A stretch of DNA of 64,000 bases from Mycolicibacterium pulveris (GCF_010725725.1 NZ_AP022599.1:1612001-1676000), one strand, 5' to 3'. Shown: positions 33,613 through 42,942, counted from the first letter of the stretch. Notes: generated by a model from the sequence alone, not told the origin. Numbers and translations: made by a program.

Positions 33613-34514
33613 CTGAGCCAGGCCCACCGCCACCGGGACCAGCAGGCCCGCCCCCGCAAAGTGGCCCGCCCCCGCAGGGGCCGCCACCACCACCACCGGG
33701 ACCACCGCCACCACCACCGGGACCGCCCCCGCCACCGGGGCCGCCAACTGAAGAGGACGCGTCGCTGCTGGGCAAGCTCACCAACCTGTTGCGCGATCCG
33801 CTGTCGATCGTGCTCGTGCTCGTCATCGTGCTGGCGCTGGCGTTCGCCGGCGTGCTCATCGGTGAGCTCTACGCGCGCAACCGGGCCAACACCGTGGTGG
33901 CCAGCGTCGTGGAATGCGTGGTGGAGGACCAGGCGAGCGCCTCATTCGGCGTCATGCCCCCGTTCCTGTGGCAGCACATGACCGGGCACTACACCAACAT
34001 CCACATCGAGACCGCGGGCAACCAGGTCCGCGAGGCCAAGGGCATGAAGGTCACCCTGACGATCAACGACGTGCGCCTCGAGGACACCGCCACCTCGAGC
34101 GGTTCGGTCGGCTCGCTGGTCGCGAACATCACCTGGACGACCGAGGGCATCCGGCAGACGATCGCCGATTCGATCCCGCTCGTCGGCGCGTTCGTCAACG
34201 GCGTGACGACCAACCCGGCCGAGGGCACCATCGAGCTGGAGGGTGCGCTGGGCAGCATCAAGGCCAAACCCACGGTCGTCAACGACGGCATCTCGCTGCA
34301 GGTCACCCAACTGACCGGGCTGGGCTTCACGCTGCCTCGCGAGGCCGTGCAGCCGGCGCTGGACGCCTTCACCGCCCAGCTGACCGAGAACTACCCGATG
34401 GGCATCTCCGCCGACTCGGTCGAGGTCACCGATGCCGGTGTGGTGAGCCGGTTCTCGACGAAGAACGCGTCGATGCCGAAGGGCGAACAAGACCCCTGCT
34501 TCGCGCAGCTCTAG
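33609..34514 (+). CDS. Pro-rich DUF2993 membrane-anchored protein (Rv0479c-like)
   Basis: A 301-residue protein with an extreme Pro/Gly-rich cytosolic N-terminus (about residues 5-45), one transmembrane helix (DPLSIVLVLVIVLALAFAGV, about 63-82) and an extracytoplasmic DUF2993 domain. The family includes LmeA, a lipid-binding factor in lipomannan maturation, so lipid handling in the cell envelope is plausible. The C-rich coding strand of the Pro tract makes the opposite strand G-rich. It is coupled to the upstream nitrilase gene (ATGA). Confidence 0.85.
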   Translation: MTEPGPPPPGPAGPPPQSGPPPQGPPPPPPGPPPPPPGPPPPPGPPTEEDASLLGKLTNLLRDPLSIVLVLVIVLALAFAGVLIGELYARNRANTVVASVVECVVEDQASASFGVMPPFLWQHMTGHYTNIHIETAGNQVREAKGMKVTLTINDVRLEDTATSSGSVGSLVANITWTTEGIRQTIADSIPLVGAFVNGVTTNPAEGTIELEGALGSIKAKPTVVNDGISLQVTQLTGLGFTLPREAVQPALDAFTAQLTENYPMGISADSVEVTDAGVVSRFSTKNASMPKGEQDPCFAQL

Positions 34515-34518
34515 GGTC

Positions 34519-36222
34519 TCAGCCGTCCAGGTCGCGCCAGCGGAAGCTGTTGACGTACTTGCCCATGTCCATGGCGAGCTGAAGGTTCGCCGCGGACGGA
34601 TGCCCGGGCCCGTCGTCGGGAGTGAACTCGCGGTAGGGGCCGATCGCCGCGGCCACCAACGCGTAGTCGTACTTGACGGCGACCATGACGATCAGCCGCA
34701 GCCGGCTGAAGGTTCCGCTGGCGCCCTGCGGGTATTCGTCGACGACGACGCCGTAGCCGGGTTCGTACCCCACCATGGCGTTGGGGATTTCGTAGTCGGT
34801 GACGGCCTCGGGAAAGCGTTCTCGGATCAGGTCTTGAGCGATCTGCTTCGGCGACTGGCTGTGTGCGGGCATCCCGAACAGGTGCAGGGTGCCGGTGTCG
34901 CCGCCGACGAACTCGAGCTTGACCCCGTCCGGATTCAGCGTGGCCTCGTAAGCCGTTCCGGGACCGGGGTACTGAACCGTGAACGCACCGTCGCTGGCGA
35001 CGAAGCGCGGGTTGGACTCGACCTGCTCCCCGAACGGCGGACGGCCACAGTCCGGTGGGCAGACGTACGCCACCGGAGGCGGGGTGAGCACCGCGGCGAC
35101 GGCCGCACCGCCCGCCGCCGCGACGCCGACACCGGCACCCAGCACCGCGAGCACCCTCGTGAGGCTGGTCTGACGCACCGGCTCGGCCGTGGTGTCCCGT
35201 CGCGCGGCGCGCGAAGCACGCGACGCCGCAAGGCTGGCCACGCCGCAGTTCGGGCACAACGCCGTGTCGGCGACGACGTGCTCACAGTGCGCGCACAGCA
35301 CACGGCGGTCCGGGTCGGCGTCGTCGTCGGGTTCGTGCAACAGCATCTGCTGCAACCCGAGGCGTAGCGCCAGCAGCGCGACCACCGCGATCGCCACGTG
35401 CAGCGCGAAGTGCTGACCGTGCAACAGCGGAGACACCTCGAGCAGTCCCGAGACAGCGTAAATCCCCAGCCCCACAAGAACACTGACGGCGATCGACCGC
35501 GTCCGCCCCGACCACAACGCGGCACCGACCAGCCCACCCACTGCCGCGGCGGTCAACGGGATCGCCGCACCCACGATCCCGGCCATCGTCAGCAGCCCGC
35601 TGACCGGCCAGCCCTCAGCGGTGATGCCGGTCGCGAACTCCGGGGCCATCCGCGTGAGGGTGGCCGCCGCGGTGAACGCGAGCGCACTCCACGCGCCGAG
35701 CGCAAAGCCGTCCAACGATTCCCGGTCGGGTTGGCGGATCAGCCGCACCACCGCCACCGGGACCAGCATGAGCACCGCGCTCACCGTCGGTATCGCGACA
35801 CCGAGAACATAGGCGTGCGTGTCGGTTTCGGGGCCGAACAGCGCGATGTCGTAGGCGTCGGCGAACATCACCCCGATCAGCCGCGCCCACCCGACACCGA
35901 TGCCGATCGCCAGCACCGTGGTCAACGCCAGCGAGCGCGCAGGCAGATCGCGATGCGCGTCGGACTCGTACAGGTACAGCACGAACACCAGCGGCACCCC
36001 GAGCGCGCACACCATGATCAGCGGCGCCTGCCAACGCAGCAGGGCGAAGCCGATCGCCGTCACCACCACGGCGGCCAACGCCACCCGGAACGGTGTGCGG
36101 GAGCGGTGAGGCAGACGCGGGAACAACGAACTGGCCGCCGACAGCCGCAACACGGGTTCCGATGGTGCCGCGGCGTATTCACCCATGCGCAGCCGGCCCC
36201 GACCGTCGTCCCGGGAACTCAC
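34519..36222 (-). CDS. Polytopic membrane protein with zinc ribbon
   Basis: A 567-residue protein I cannot assign to a named family. About eight or nine hydrophobic helices lie in residues 45-300. Then comes a zinc ribbon of two CxxC pairs (CAHC and CPNC, about 308-326), another membrane helix (VLAVLGAGVGVAAAGGAAVA) and a C-terminal soluble domain of about 190 residues with CPPDCG near its start (VQYPGPGTAYEATLNPDG). The GTG 36222 start overlaps the S53 peptidase stop, so it belongs to that small operon. It is absent from this position in M. tuberculosis as far as I recall. Confidence 0.75.
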   Translation of the reverse strand: MSSRDDGRGRLRMGEYAAAPSEPVLRLSAASSLFPRLPHRSRTPFRVALAAVVVTAIGFALLRWQAPLIMVCALGVPLVFVLYLYESDAHRDLPARSLALTTVLAIGIGVGWARLIGVMFADAYDIALFGPETDTHAYVLGVAIPTVSAVLMLVPVAVVRLIRQPDRESLDGFALGAWSALAFTAAATLTRMAPEFATGITAEGWPVSGLLTMAGIVGAAIPLTAAAVGGLVGAALWSGRTRSIAVSVLVGLGIYAVSGLLEVSPLLHGQHFALHVAIAVVALLALRLGLQQMLLHEPDDDADPDRRVLCAHCEHVVADTALCPNCGVASLAASRASRAARRDTTAEPVRQTSLTRVLAVLGAGVGVAAAGGAAVAAVLTPPPVAYVCPPDCGRPPFGEQVESNPRFVASDGAFTVQYPGPGTAYEATLNPDGVKLEFVGGDTGTLHLFGMPAHSQSPKQIAQDLIRERFPEAVTDYEIPNAMVGYEPGYGVVVDEYPQGASGTFSRLRLIVMVAVKYDYALVAAAIGPYREFTPDDGPGHPSAANLQLAMDMGKYVNSFRWRDLDG

Positions 36223-37865
36223 CGCGGCGCCACTCCCGTCTGCAGGTCGAGCAGGTTACGCGCGAGGTTGGAGGTGTTGGGGCTGCCAAGCCCGGTCACC
36301 AGGTCGTAGCCGGGTTGGGCGAGGTCGACAGCATTTCCGCCGCGGCGCACGTCGCGGAAGCCGGGCAGGTTCGATCCGGCGGCCACCCGGTACAGCTGCG
36401 GGTTGAGGTTGCCCAGCGGGCGGCCCCCGTTGGCGACGATGTACTGGTTCATCAGCACGGTCAGCGCGGCCCAGATCGGTGCCGCCTGGGATGTGCCGCC
36501 GCCGAGCACCTCCCGCTGGTTGTAGATGAACCGCACCCCGGTGAACGGGTCTGCGACGGCGGCGACGTCGGGTGAGAGCCGCCTGCCCTCGGTGTCGCGA
36601 TCCACCGTCAGCTCCTTCTGCCACTCCGGACGGTCGAACAACTGCGACACCCCGCCGCTACTGCCATGTGACAGCGGCGAATCCACCCACGCGCGCTCGG
36701 CGCGCCACTGACCGCGCGGTCCGGTCGACAGCGTGGTCCCGCCGACCGCGGTCATGGTGGGCAGCGACGCGATGGAGTCCAGCCCGATGTCGTCCGCACC
36801 CGGAGGCGACGACCACTCGTCGCCCCCCTTGCATTCCAGCCCACCGTTGTCGCCGCTGGCGTCGAACGCCGACGTGCCGTTGTCTTGAGCGGCCGTCAAC
36901 GCGGCATGTACCGGAGCGAGATCCGCTGCGGTCACCAGCTTTTCGCAACCCCACCCGATCGACAGGCTCCACACCGCACCGGGGAACTGCCGGTCGACCG
37001 ACTCGAACAGCCGGCCGATCTTCTCGTAGGCGCCGTCACCCTCGACGGTCGGTCGGGCGTTGACCACCACGAGCTGCGCGTCGGGTGCGATGGCATGTGC
37101 CACTTGCAGATCCATCGCTGTCTCGCCGCGGGTCTCTTCGGGTTTCCCGCCCACCCAGATCGGCGTGAACCGCGGCAACCCGGACGTGTCCGCGAACATG
37201 TCGAGGTCGTCCTGCTCAGCGCCGTCGAACGCGAAGAACACGATCGTGGCGCCCTTGCCGGTGAAGCCCGCATCGGCGAGCGGTGTCGCGTTGTACACCT
37301 CGAGCAGGCCCGTCGGCGTCAACCCGCCTTTGGGCACGTCGAGCGGAAAGAACCCGGGTGCCAGTCCGGAAACCTTGGTGTGGTGCGGCGTGTAGCTCAT
37401 GATCCGGCCGACCTCGGTGACCGATCCACGCAACGGCATCGGCACCGACGGCTGCGCAGGCGACGCGTAGAACTCCTGCCCCTTCGGGCCGCGGTAGTCG
37501 CGAACGGGCACGTCGAACGCGCGCGCGATGTCCTGCGCGGCGCCCTCGACGATCGCCCAGTCGTCGCCGGGGCGCCATCGCACCCGCAGGTCGCGGGCCT
37601 CGGCCCAGTTCATCAGCGCATCGGGTCGGCCCGCCCCATCGAGCGCGACGGTGAGCTGGGCATCGGCGGCGCGTGACCGACCCAGATCCGTCGAACTGGC
37701 CAGCAGCGCCGCAAACGGGCCGGTGATCAGCTCCGGAGTGCGTGGCGCACATCCGGCCGACGCCCCGATCAGCAGCGCGGCCCCGACGACGGCCGCGACC
37801 CGGCGGCTACTGCCCCCGAGGACCGTGGTGGGGACCAGGAGTCGGACCTGGGGCGGGCGGCGCAT
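36219..37865 (-). CDS. S53 family (sedolisin/kumamolisin-like) serine peptidase
   Basis: A 548-residue acid-acting serine-carboxyl peptidase. All catalytic residues are visible: E248 and D252 in GETAMDLQVAHAIAPDA, oxyanion D339 in ASGDNGG and nucleophile S459 in GGGTSQAAP. The C-terminal calcium-site region is DLVTGLGSPN. An N-terminal prodomain (about 45-185) precedes the catalytic domain. Hydrophobic residues 22-38 end in Cys39 (GASAGC), suggesting lipid anchoring outside the cell. It overlaps the upstream lipoprotein gene by 59 bp and the zinc-ribbon membrane gene by 4 bp. Confidence 0.92.
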   Translation of the reverse strand: MRRPPQVRLLVPTTVLGGSSRRVAAVVGAALLIGASAGCAPRTPELITGPFAALLASSTDLGRSRAADAQLTVALDGAGRPDALMNWAEARDLRVRWRPGDDWAIVEGAAQDIARAFDVPVRDYRGPKGQEFYASPAQPSVPMPLRGSVTEVGRIMSYTPHHTKVSGLAPGFFPLDVPKGGLTPTGLLEVYNATPLADAGFTGKGATIVFFAFDGAEQDDLDMFADTSGLPRFTPIWVGGKPEETRGETAMDLQVAHAIAPDAQLVVVNARPTVEGDGAYEKIGRLFESVDRQFPGAVWSLSIGWGCEKLVTAADLAPVHAALTAAQDNGTSAFDASGDNGGLECKGGDEWSSPPGADDIGLDSIASLPTMTAVGGTTLSTGPRGQWRAERAWVDSPLSHGSSGGVSQLFDRPEWQKELTVDRDTEGRRLSPDVAAVADPFTGVRFIYNQREVLGGGTSQAAPIWAALTVLMNQYIVANGGRPLGNLNPQLYRVAAGSNLPGFRDVRRGGNAVDLAQPGYDLVTGLGSPNTSNLARNLLDLQTGVAPR

Positions 37866-38100
37866 AGACGGTGGGTGAGAACGGATTCGGCCCGGGGTCG
37901 ATGCGTGGCGCCTTCTCGGTCGGCGAGACCGGGGCCGCCGGGGCCGACGTCGTGGCGGTCGTGGTGGTGGTGGTCGTCGTCGTCTCGGGGGCCTGCTCCT
38001 CTTCGCTGGAGCAGCTCGCCGTGAGCGCACCCATGGCGACGATGGCACCCATGCCGGCGACGGCCGCGACCCGGCGAGGCCAACGGTTCTGTTCAGTCAT
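37807..38100 (-). CDS. Small Thr-rich lipoprotein
   Basis: A 97-residue putative lipoprotein: basic N-terminus, hydrophobic stretch (VAAVAGMGAIVAMGALT), Cys in ALTASC-SSEEE, then a run of nine Thr and a Pro-rich tail. No domain is recognised. ATG 38100 lies 6 nt from a TAGGAT -10, so the mRNA is probably leaderless. It overlaps the S53 peptidase start by 59 bp, so the peptidase depends on translation through it. Confidence 0.7.
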   Translation of the reverse strand: MTEQNRWPRRVAAVAGMGAIVAMGALTASCSSEEEQAPETTTTTTTTTATTSAPAAPVSPTEKAPRIDPGPNPFSPTVYAPPAPGPTPGPHHGPRGQ

Positions 38101-38106
38101 CTCGTG

Positions 38107-38112
38107 ATCCTA
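38107..38112 (-). promoter_or_regulatory. -10 TAGGAT of the lipoprotein-peptidase operon
   Basis: Minus-strand TAGGAT ends 6 nt before ATG 38100, the leaderless spacing. This promoter would drive the lipoprotein, S53 peptidase and zinc-ribbon membrane genes together. The -35 is weak (GCTGGT). Confidence 0.45.
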
Positions 38113-38150
38113 TCCGCGGGCTCGCTGAAACCAGCAAATTGTTTGTGACG

Positions 38151-38849
38151 TCAATTAACACTCTGATCGTACTCGATTCCCTCCAGTACCGCTCGTGTCC
38201 CGGAGAGACCCAACCGCGTCGCGCCCGCGTCGAGCAACGCGATGGCATCGGCCGCGGTGCGGATCCCGCCGCTCGCCTTCACCCCGACCTGGGGTGCGAC
38301 GGCGGCGGTCATGACCTCCACGGCACGCACCGTCGCCCCGCCGGCCGGATGGAAACCCGTCGAGGTCTTGACGAAGTCCGCGCCCGCTTCGGCGGCTGCC
38401 GAACAGGCCTCGGTAAGTGCGCGCTCTCCGACGACTGCCAGCAACACCGCGGACTCGACGATCACCTTCAGCACGACCCGGTCACCGGCCGCGGCACGCA
38501 CCGCTGCCACGTCGGCGCCGACGGCTCCGAAGTCGCCGGCCACCGCCGCGCCGACGTCGATCACCATGTCGATCTCGTCGGCGCCTGCCGCCACCGCAAG
38601 CCGCGCCTCCTCCGCCTTGACGGCCGAAAGATGTTTGCCCGACGGGAATCCCACGACCGCGCAGACCTTTTGGGCCCCCGACCGCGACCGCGCCGCCACC
38701 GGAACCATCGACGGGGACACGCACATCGCGTACACCCCGAGTTGGGCGGCCTCGTCGGCCAGCCGCACGACGTCGGCCTCGGTCGCCTCGGGTTTGAGCA
38801 GGGTGTGATCGACCAGCGCGGCCACGTCCGCGCGACGGTAGGCACCCAC
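38151..38849 (-). CDS. deoC: Deoxyribose-phosphate aldolase DeoC
   Basis: A 232-residue class I aldolase cleaving 2-deoxyribose-5-phosphate to acetaldehyde and glyceraldehyde-3-phosphate in nucleoside salvage. Signature stretches: [10 protein letters not shown] near the start, [27 protein letters not shown], the Schiff-base Lys in [16 protein letters not shown] and [11 protein letters not shown] 38849 begins directly after the upstream Rv0477-like stop (2 nt). All catalytic elements are intact. Confidence 0.95.
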   Translation of the reverse strand: MGAYRRADVAALVDHTLLKPEATEADVVRLADEAAQLGVYAMCVSPSMVPVAARSRSGAQKVCAVVGFPSGKHLSAVKAEEARLAVAAGADEIDMVIDVGAAVAGDFGAVGADVAAVRAAAGDRVVLKVIVESAVLLAVVGERALTEACSAAAEAGADFVKTSTGFHPAGGATVRAVEVMTAAVAPQVGVKASGGIRTAADAIALLDAGATRLGLSGTRAVLEGIEYDQSVN

Positions 38850-38851
38850 CG

Positions 38852-39268
38852 CTAGAACGGTTCTTCCGTGCCGCCGGGGTTGCACCCCGCAGCGACCATG
38901 GCGTCGAAGTCGACCTCGGGCCGCCACGGCTCCAGGTTCCAGCTCGACTTGCCCGGTTCGATGAACTCGGCGTAGTACCAGTGGCATTCGAACTGTGCCC
39001 TCATGCCGGGCAGATCGGCGTCGGGGGAAATCGCCAGCACCTCGGCCCACGCCGCGTCGGGACCGACCGGGCTGCCCAGGGTGGCGGTTTCGCGCCCGGC
39101 TTCGGTGGGATACACCCTCAGGCTCGACAGGTCGCCCCACTTCGCCCACTCGACGTCGTCGATGTACGGCGGGGCGGGCACCGCCGGGTCAGCCGACGCG
39201 ACAGGCGCGAACGCGACCGCGCCCAACGTCCCGACCGCCGCGACGACGAGCGTCCGCAGCGCACGCAC
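38852..39268 (-). CDS. Secreted protein (Rv0477-like)
   Basis: A 138-residue exported protein: N-terminal signal [20 protein letters not shown] with cleavage at ASA-D, then a compact mature domain ([39 protein letters not shown]). Two Cys ([14 protein letters not shown]) may form a disulfide. It resembles the DUF2599 group of small secreted mycobacterial proteins with no known function. GTG 39268 shares one base with the stop of the upstream membrane gene. Confidence 0.82.
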   Translation of the reverse strand: MRALRTLVVAAVGTLGAVAFAPVASADPAVPAPPYIDDVEWAKWGDLSSLRVYPTEAGRETATLGSPVGPDAAWAEVLAISPDADLPGMRAQFECHWYYAEFIEPGKSSWNLEPWRPEVDFDAMVAAGCNPGGTEEPF

Positions 39269-39549
39269 TACCGGGACTTTCCCTGGACTTCCAGAATCTT
39301 GGGCCGCACGTCGACCAGATAGACACCGGCCGCGACGGCCGCGATGGCGGTGCCCATGATTCCCAGTACCAACGCCAGCAACGCCCCGATTCCGAGGATC
39401 ACCAGCCACACCGGCTTGGTCAGCTTGTCGACGGCCGTATAGGCGTCGGGGCGCTGCATGGCGGCGTGCACGAACGCGTACACGACCGTCACCAACACGG
39501 CGATCTGCAAAAAGAAGAGGACGTAACCCACTAGGCCTTCGAGCTGCAC
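39268..39549 (-). CDS. DUF2516 small membrane protein (Rv0476-like)
   Basis: A 93-residue protein with two hydrophobic helices ([19 protein letters not shown] and [20 protein letters not shown]) separated by a short polar loop. This is the DUF2516 family, function unknown. GTG 39549 is the best start. It sits between hbhA and the Rv0477-like gene, as in M. tuberculosis. Confidence 0.85.
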   Translation of the reverse strand: MQLEGLVGYVLFFLQIAVLVTVVYAFVHAAMQRPDAYTAVDKLTKPVWLVILGIGALLALVLGIMGTAIAAVAAGVYLVDVRPKILEVQGKSR

Positions 39550-39571
39550 GCCGTCAAGCCTATGCGGGTTA

Positions 39572-39584
39572 CGCCCTCTGGGCG
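39572..39584 (-). terminator. Weak hairpin between hbhA and the DUF2516 gene
   Basis: CGCCC-TCT-GGGCG forms a 5-bp stem with a 3-nt loop 14 bp after the hbhA stop. It lacks a U-run, so it may only attenuate. Confidence 0.3.
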
Positions 39585-39597
39585 AATTTCTGCCGAA

Positions 39598-40218
39598 CTA
39601 CTTCTGGGTGACCTTCTTGGCCGCGGCCTTCTTGGCAGGCGCCTTCTTGGCGGGCGTCTTCTTCGCCGGAGCCTTCTTGGCGGCCTTCTTGGCCGGCGCG
39701 GCCCCCTTCTCGGCCTTCTTCGGCAGCTCGACGCCGACCAGCTTGGCGGCGCGCTCGCCGACCGCGCGGGTCTGCGCTGCCACGTTGCCCAGCGCCTCCT
39801 GGGTCAGCTCGACGGCCTGATCGGTGTAGCCCTCGACGCGCTCTGCGGCGTCGGAGAGGCCCGGCTGGCTGCGCAGCCGCTCCAGGGCGACCTCACCGCG
39901 CTCGACGAGCTTGTTGTACGTGCTCTGCGCGGCCTCCGCGTAGGTCTCGGCGAGCTTGCGCAGCTCGTCGCTGCTCAGCCGCTCACGCAGCTCCTCGAAC
40001 TGCGACGGTAGCTCCTCCTGCAGCTTGTTGATGCGCGCGCGACGCTCCTCGACGGAGCTGCGGGCGTCGGTGCGGGCGTCGCCGGCACGCTCACGCAGGG
40101 TCGCGACGATCTCGTTGATTCGCTCCAGCGCCAGGTCCGCGGCGCCCACCGCGGCGAGCAGCGGAGCCTTCAGGTCGTCGACGGTCGGCTGGTTCTTGGC
40201 CGGGGTGTTCTTCGCCAT
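39598..40218 (-). CDS. hbhA: Heparin-binding hemagglutinin HbhA
   Basis: A 206-residue surface-associated adhesin. The N-terminal two-thirds is a long amphipathic coiled coil (about residues 30-155), and the C-terminal 50 residues are Lys/Ala/Pro repeats ([16 protein letters not shown]) that bind heparan sulfate and become methylated in tuberculosis strains. In fast growers it also affects lipid-body formation and aggregation. There is no signal peptide. AAAGGA precedes the ATG by about 9 nt. Confidence 0.95.
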   Translation of the reverse strand: MAKNTPAKNQPTVDDLKAPLLAAVGAADLALERINEIVATLRERAGDARTDARSSVEERRARINKLQEELPSQFEELRERLSSDELRKLAETYAEAAQSTYNKLVERGEVALERLRSQPGLSDAAERVEGYTDQAVELTQEALGNVAAQTRAVGERAAKLVGVELPKKAEKGAAPAKKAAKKAPAKKTPAKKAPAKKAAAKKVTQK

Positions 40219-40286
40219 GGTCGTGATTCCTTTCGAAGTTGGGTTGTGATCAGTCCGTCGGATGGGGTGGTGTCAGTCCAAATGTG

Positions 40287-40700
40287 TCAATCGGTCGACT
40301 CCTCGTCTGCCTGAGTGGCTAGGGCTTCGTTCTGCTGACAAAACGACGTGTAGATGTCGAGCAGCACCTGCTTCTGCCGCTCGGTGATCGCCGAGTCGGT
40401 GATGATGGCGTCGCGGACCTCGCTGGTCTCACTGGGCTCGAGGATCCCGGCCCGCACGTAGAGCACCTCGGCGGAGACCCGCAGCGCCTTGGCGATCTGG
40501 TTGAGCACGTCGGCAGAGGGTTTCCGCAATCCCCGCTCGATCTGGCTGAGGTAGGGATTGCTGACACCGGCCTTTTCGGCCAACTGACGCACGGATACCT
40601 GTGCAGCCTCACGCTGCGTTCGGATGAAGGTGCCGATGTCCTGTGCAGCGTTCTGTGCGGCGCTGGACACGACGACGGCAAGGTTGTCATCCTGCGGCAT
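40287..40700 (-). CDS. XRE-family transcriptional regulator (Rv0474-like)
   Basis: A 137-residue regulator with an N-terminal XRE helix-turn-helix (about residues 22-76: VSVRQLAEKAGVSNPYLSQI, then ERGLRKPSADVL) and a C-terminal helical region. The Rv0474 homologue has been connected to rpoB control and copper response. I chose ATG 40700 (MPQDDN) with GAGGGGG upstream. ATG 40739 would add 13 residues and matches a leaderless start of the promoter at 40745-40773, so both forms are possible. Confidence 0.88.
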   Translation of the reverse strand: MPQDDNLAVVVSSAAQNAAQDIGTFIRTQREAAQVSVRQLAEKAGVSNPYLSQIERGLRKPSADVLNQIAKALRVSAEVLYVRAGILEPSETSEVRDAIITDSAITERQKQVLLDIYTSFCQQNEALATQADEESTD

Positions 40701-40744
40701 GCAAGCCCCCTCGTGCGTTGGGTATCCGGATTGCGACATCCCCT

Positions 40745-40785
40745 ACCCTACGACGGAGTGCTAACTTTTGCAAGCAGCAGTTAGC
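40745..40785 (-). promoter_or_regulatory. Promoter and inverted repeat of the XRE gene
   Basis: On the minus strand TTGCAA (40773 to 40768), exactly 17 nt, then TAGGGT (40750 to 40745) make a near-ideal promoter, with +1 at or next to ATG 40739. The inverted repeat GCTAAC-N14-GTTAGC (40760-40785) brackets the -35 and is a good autoregulatory operator for the XRE protein. Confidence 0.6.
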
Positions 40786-40790
40786 GCAGG

Positions 40791-42119
40791 TCAAAACAGT
40801 AGTTGGGCTACCGAATAGATCACCAGGCCTGCCATTGCGCCCACCACGGTGCCGTTGATCCGGATGAATTGCAGGTCGCGGCCGACGTGCAGTTCGATGC
40901 GCCTGCTGGCCTCGTCGGCGTCCCAGCGCTCGATCGTCTCGGTGATGATCGCGGTGATCTCCACCCCGTATTCACCGACCAGGTGCGAGGCGGCACGGAT
41001 GATCCAGCCGTCGACCTTGTCGCGCAACTCGGCGTCGTCGCGCAGGCTCTCCCCGATGTGCACCACGGAGTCGGCGATGCGGGTGCGCAGCGCCGAGGAC
41101 GGGTCGTCGACCGACTCGAGGATGATCCGCTTGGCCGCGCTCCACGCGGTCTCGGCGGCCCTGGCCACCTCGTCGCGGGCCATGACCTGTTCCTTGACGT
41201 TCTCGGCGCGCTGGATCGTCGCGTCGTCGTGCTGCAGGTCGTCGGCGAATTCGAACAGGAACCGGGTGGCCGAGCGTCGCAGTTCGTGGTCGGGGTTGCG
41301 CCGCACCTTGTCGGTGAAGTCCATCAGCTCGCGGTGGATGCGGTCCCCGACGAGGTGATCGACCCACCGCGGCGACCAGGTCGGCGAGTCGCGTTCGACG
41401 ACGCGCTCGATGATGTCCCCGGCATTCAGCGACCACTGGAAGGCCCGATCGGCGAGCAGCTGAAGCAGCGCTTCCTGCCGGTGTTCGGCCAGCAGCGTGG
41501 CCAGCACCCGCCCGATCGGCGGCCCCCACAACGGCTCGGCGAGGCGTTTGACGATCATCCGGTCGAGCACCTGCTGGACGTCCTCGTCGCGCAGCATCTC
41601 CACCAGAACCCTCAGCACCCTTGAGGTTTCGGCTGCCACCCGTTCGACGTGCGAAGGCTCGCACAGCCACTTGCCCAGCCGGCCCGCGACGTCGGCGTCG
41701 CGCAGCTTGGTGGCCACCACCTCCGGTGACATGAAGTTCTCGCGGACGAAGTTGCCGAGCCCTTCGCCGAGTTGGTCCTTCTTGCGTTTGATGATCGCGG
41801 TGTGCGGGATCGGAATGCCCAGCGGGTGTTTGAACAACGCCGTGACCGCGAACCAGTCCGCCAGCGCGCCCACCATTCCGGCCTCCGCGGCGGCCCGCAC
41901 GTAGCCGACCCAGCCGGGCGCACCGTGGGACTGGGCCCAGGTGCAGACCAGGAAGATCACGGTGGCGCCGACGAGGAAGGACAGCGCGACGACCTTCATC
42001 CGGCGTAGGCTGCGCCGTCGCTCGGCGTCGGCGACGCTGTCCGCGCCCGCCAGCGACTCGGCGAAGCTGGGACGATCCCGGGTCACGGCGCGTCGGCCGG
42101 TGTCGGGTCTGTGTGCCAC
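40791..42119 (-). CDS. DUF445 membrane protein (Rv0473-like)
   Basis: A 442-residue DUF445 (YheB/SbtB-like) protein. Hydrophobic segments lie at the N-terminus (VVALSFLVGATVIFLVCTW and AEAGMVGALADWFAVTALF with HPLGIPIPHTAII, the family signature) and at the very C-terminus (GTVVGAMAGLVIYSVAQLLF). The long centre is alpha-helical and probably cytosolic. Function is unknown. GTG 42119 is preferred; upstream sequence is divergent with the TetR at 42223. Confidence 0.85.
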   Translation of the reverse strand: MAHRPDTGRRAVTRDRPSFAESLAGADSVADAERRRSLRRMKVVALSFLVGATVIFLVCTWAQSHGAPGWVGYVRAAAEAGMVGALADWFAVTALFKHPLGIPIPHTAIIKRKKDQLGEGLGNFVRENFMSPEVVATKLRDADVAGRLGKWLCEPSHVERVAAETSRVLRVLVEMLRDEDVQQVLDRMIVKRLAEPLWGPPIGRVLATLLAEHRQEALLQLLADRAFQWSLNAGDIIERVVERDSPTWSPRWVDHLVGDRIHRELMDFTDKVRRNPDHELRRSATRFLFEFADDLQHDDATIQRAENVKEQVMARDEVARAAETAWSAAKRIILESVDDPSSALRTRIADSVVHIGESLRDDAELRDKVDGWIIRAASHLVGEYGVEITAIITETIERWDADEASRRIELHVGRDLQFIRINGTVVGAMAGLVIYSVAQLLF

Positions 42120-42222
42120 CCCACCATCATCCGCTATGCCAGCGGCTGCCGACCGGTCCGAGCGCCCACGGTCAAGATCAGCCGTACTATCGGGATAACA
42201 ACGGAAACGGATCACGGAGAAA

Positions 42223-42921
42223 GTGACACAGCAGAACGAGGCCGTTGCGGTCAAGACCGATGGGCGTAAGCGGCGGTGGCATCGGCACAAGGTGGAACGT
42301 CGAAACGAGCTGGTCGACGGCACTTTGGAGGCCATCCGGCGACGCGGAAGCAACGTCAGCATGGACGAGATCGCGGCCGAGATCGGCGTCTCGAAGACGG
42401 TGCTGTACCGCTACTTCGTCGACAAGAACGATCTGACCACCGCGGTGATGATGCGGTTCGCCCAGACGACGCTGATCCCCAATATGGCTGCGGCGCTGTC
42501 GTCGGACCTTGACGGCTACGAGCTCACGCGCGAGATCATCCGCGTGTACGTCGAAACGGTGGCCGCCGAACCCGAGCCCTACCAGTTCGTCATGGCCAAC
42601 AACTCTGCGAGCAAGAGCAAGGCGGTCGCCACCTCCGAGCAGATCATCGCCCGGATGCTGGCGGTGATGTTGCGCCGCCGCATGAGCGCGGTCGGCATGG
42701 ACACCAGCGGCGTGGTGCCGTGGGCCTACCACACCGTGGGCGGCGTGCAGCTGGCTACGCACTCGTGGATGACCGACCGGCGGATGAGCGCCGACGAGTT
42801 GATCGACTACCTGACCATGCTGTCGTGGAATGCGTTGTGCGGCATCGTCGAGGTCGGCGGATCGCTGGAGAAGTTCCGCCAGATGCCGCATCCGTCGCCT
42901 GCGCTGCCGCCGAAGGACTAG
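42223..42921 (+). CDS. TetR family transcriptional regulator (Rv0472c-like)
   Basis: A 232-residue TetR regulator: basic N-terminus (DGRKRRWHRHKVERR), HTH at about residues 46-75 (VSMDEIAAEIGVSKTVLYRY) and a helical ligand domain. A -10 TACTAT (42185-42190) lies upstream; GGAGAAA is the ribosome site for GTG 42223. Target genes are unknown; in the M. tuberculosis lineage the homologue is near mycolic-acid methyltransferase genes, which are absent here. Confidence 0.88.
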   Translation: MTQQNEAVAVKTDGRKRRWHRHKVERRNELVDGTLEAIRRRGSNVSMDEIAAEIGVSKTVLYRYFVDKNDLTTAVMMRFAQTTLIPNMAAALSSDLDGYELTREIIRVYVETVAAEPEPYQFVMANNSASKSKAVATSEQIIARMLAVMLRRRMSAVGMDTSGVVPWAYHTVGGVQLATHSWMTDRRMSADELIDYLTMLSWNALCGIVEVGGSLEKFRQMPHPSPALPPKD

Positions 42922-42942
42922 CCGCGGCGCTGGCTTCCACCG

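Noticed and set aside
38151..39149. Longer deoC frame reaching 39149
   Set aside because: It overlaps the secreted Rv0477-like gene; GTG 38849 sits directly after that gene and gives the usual DeoC length.
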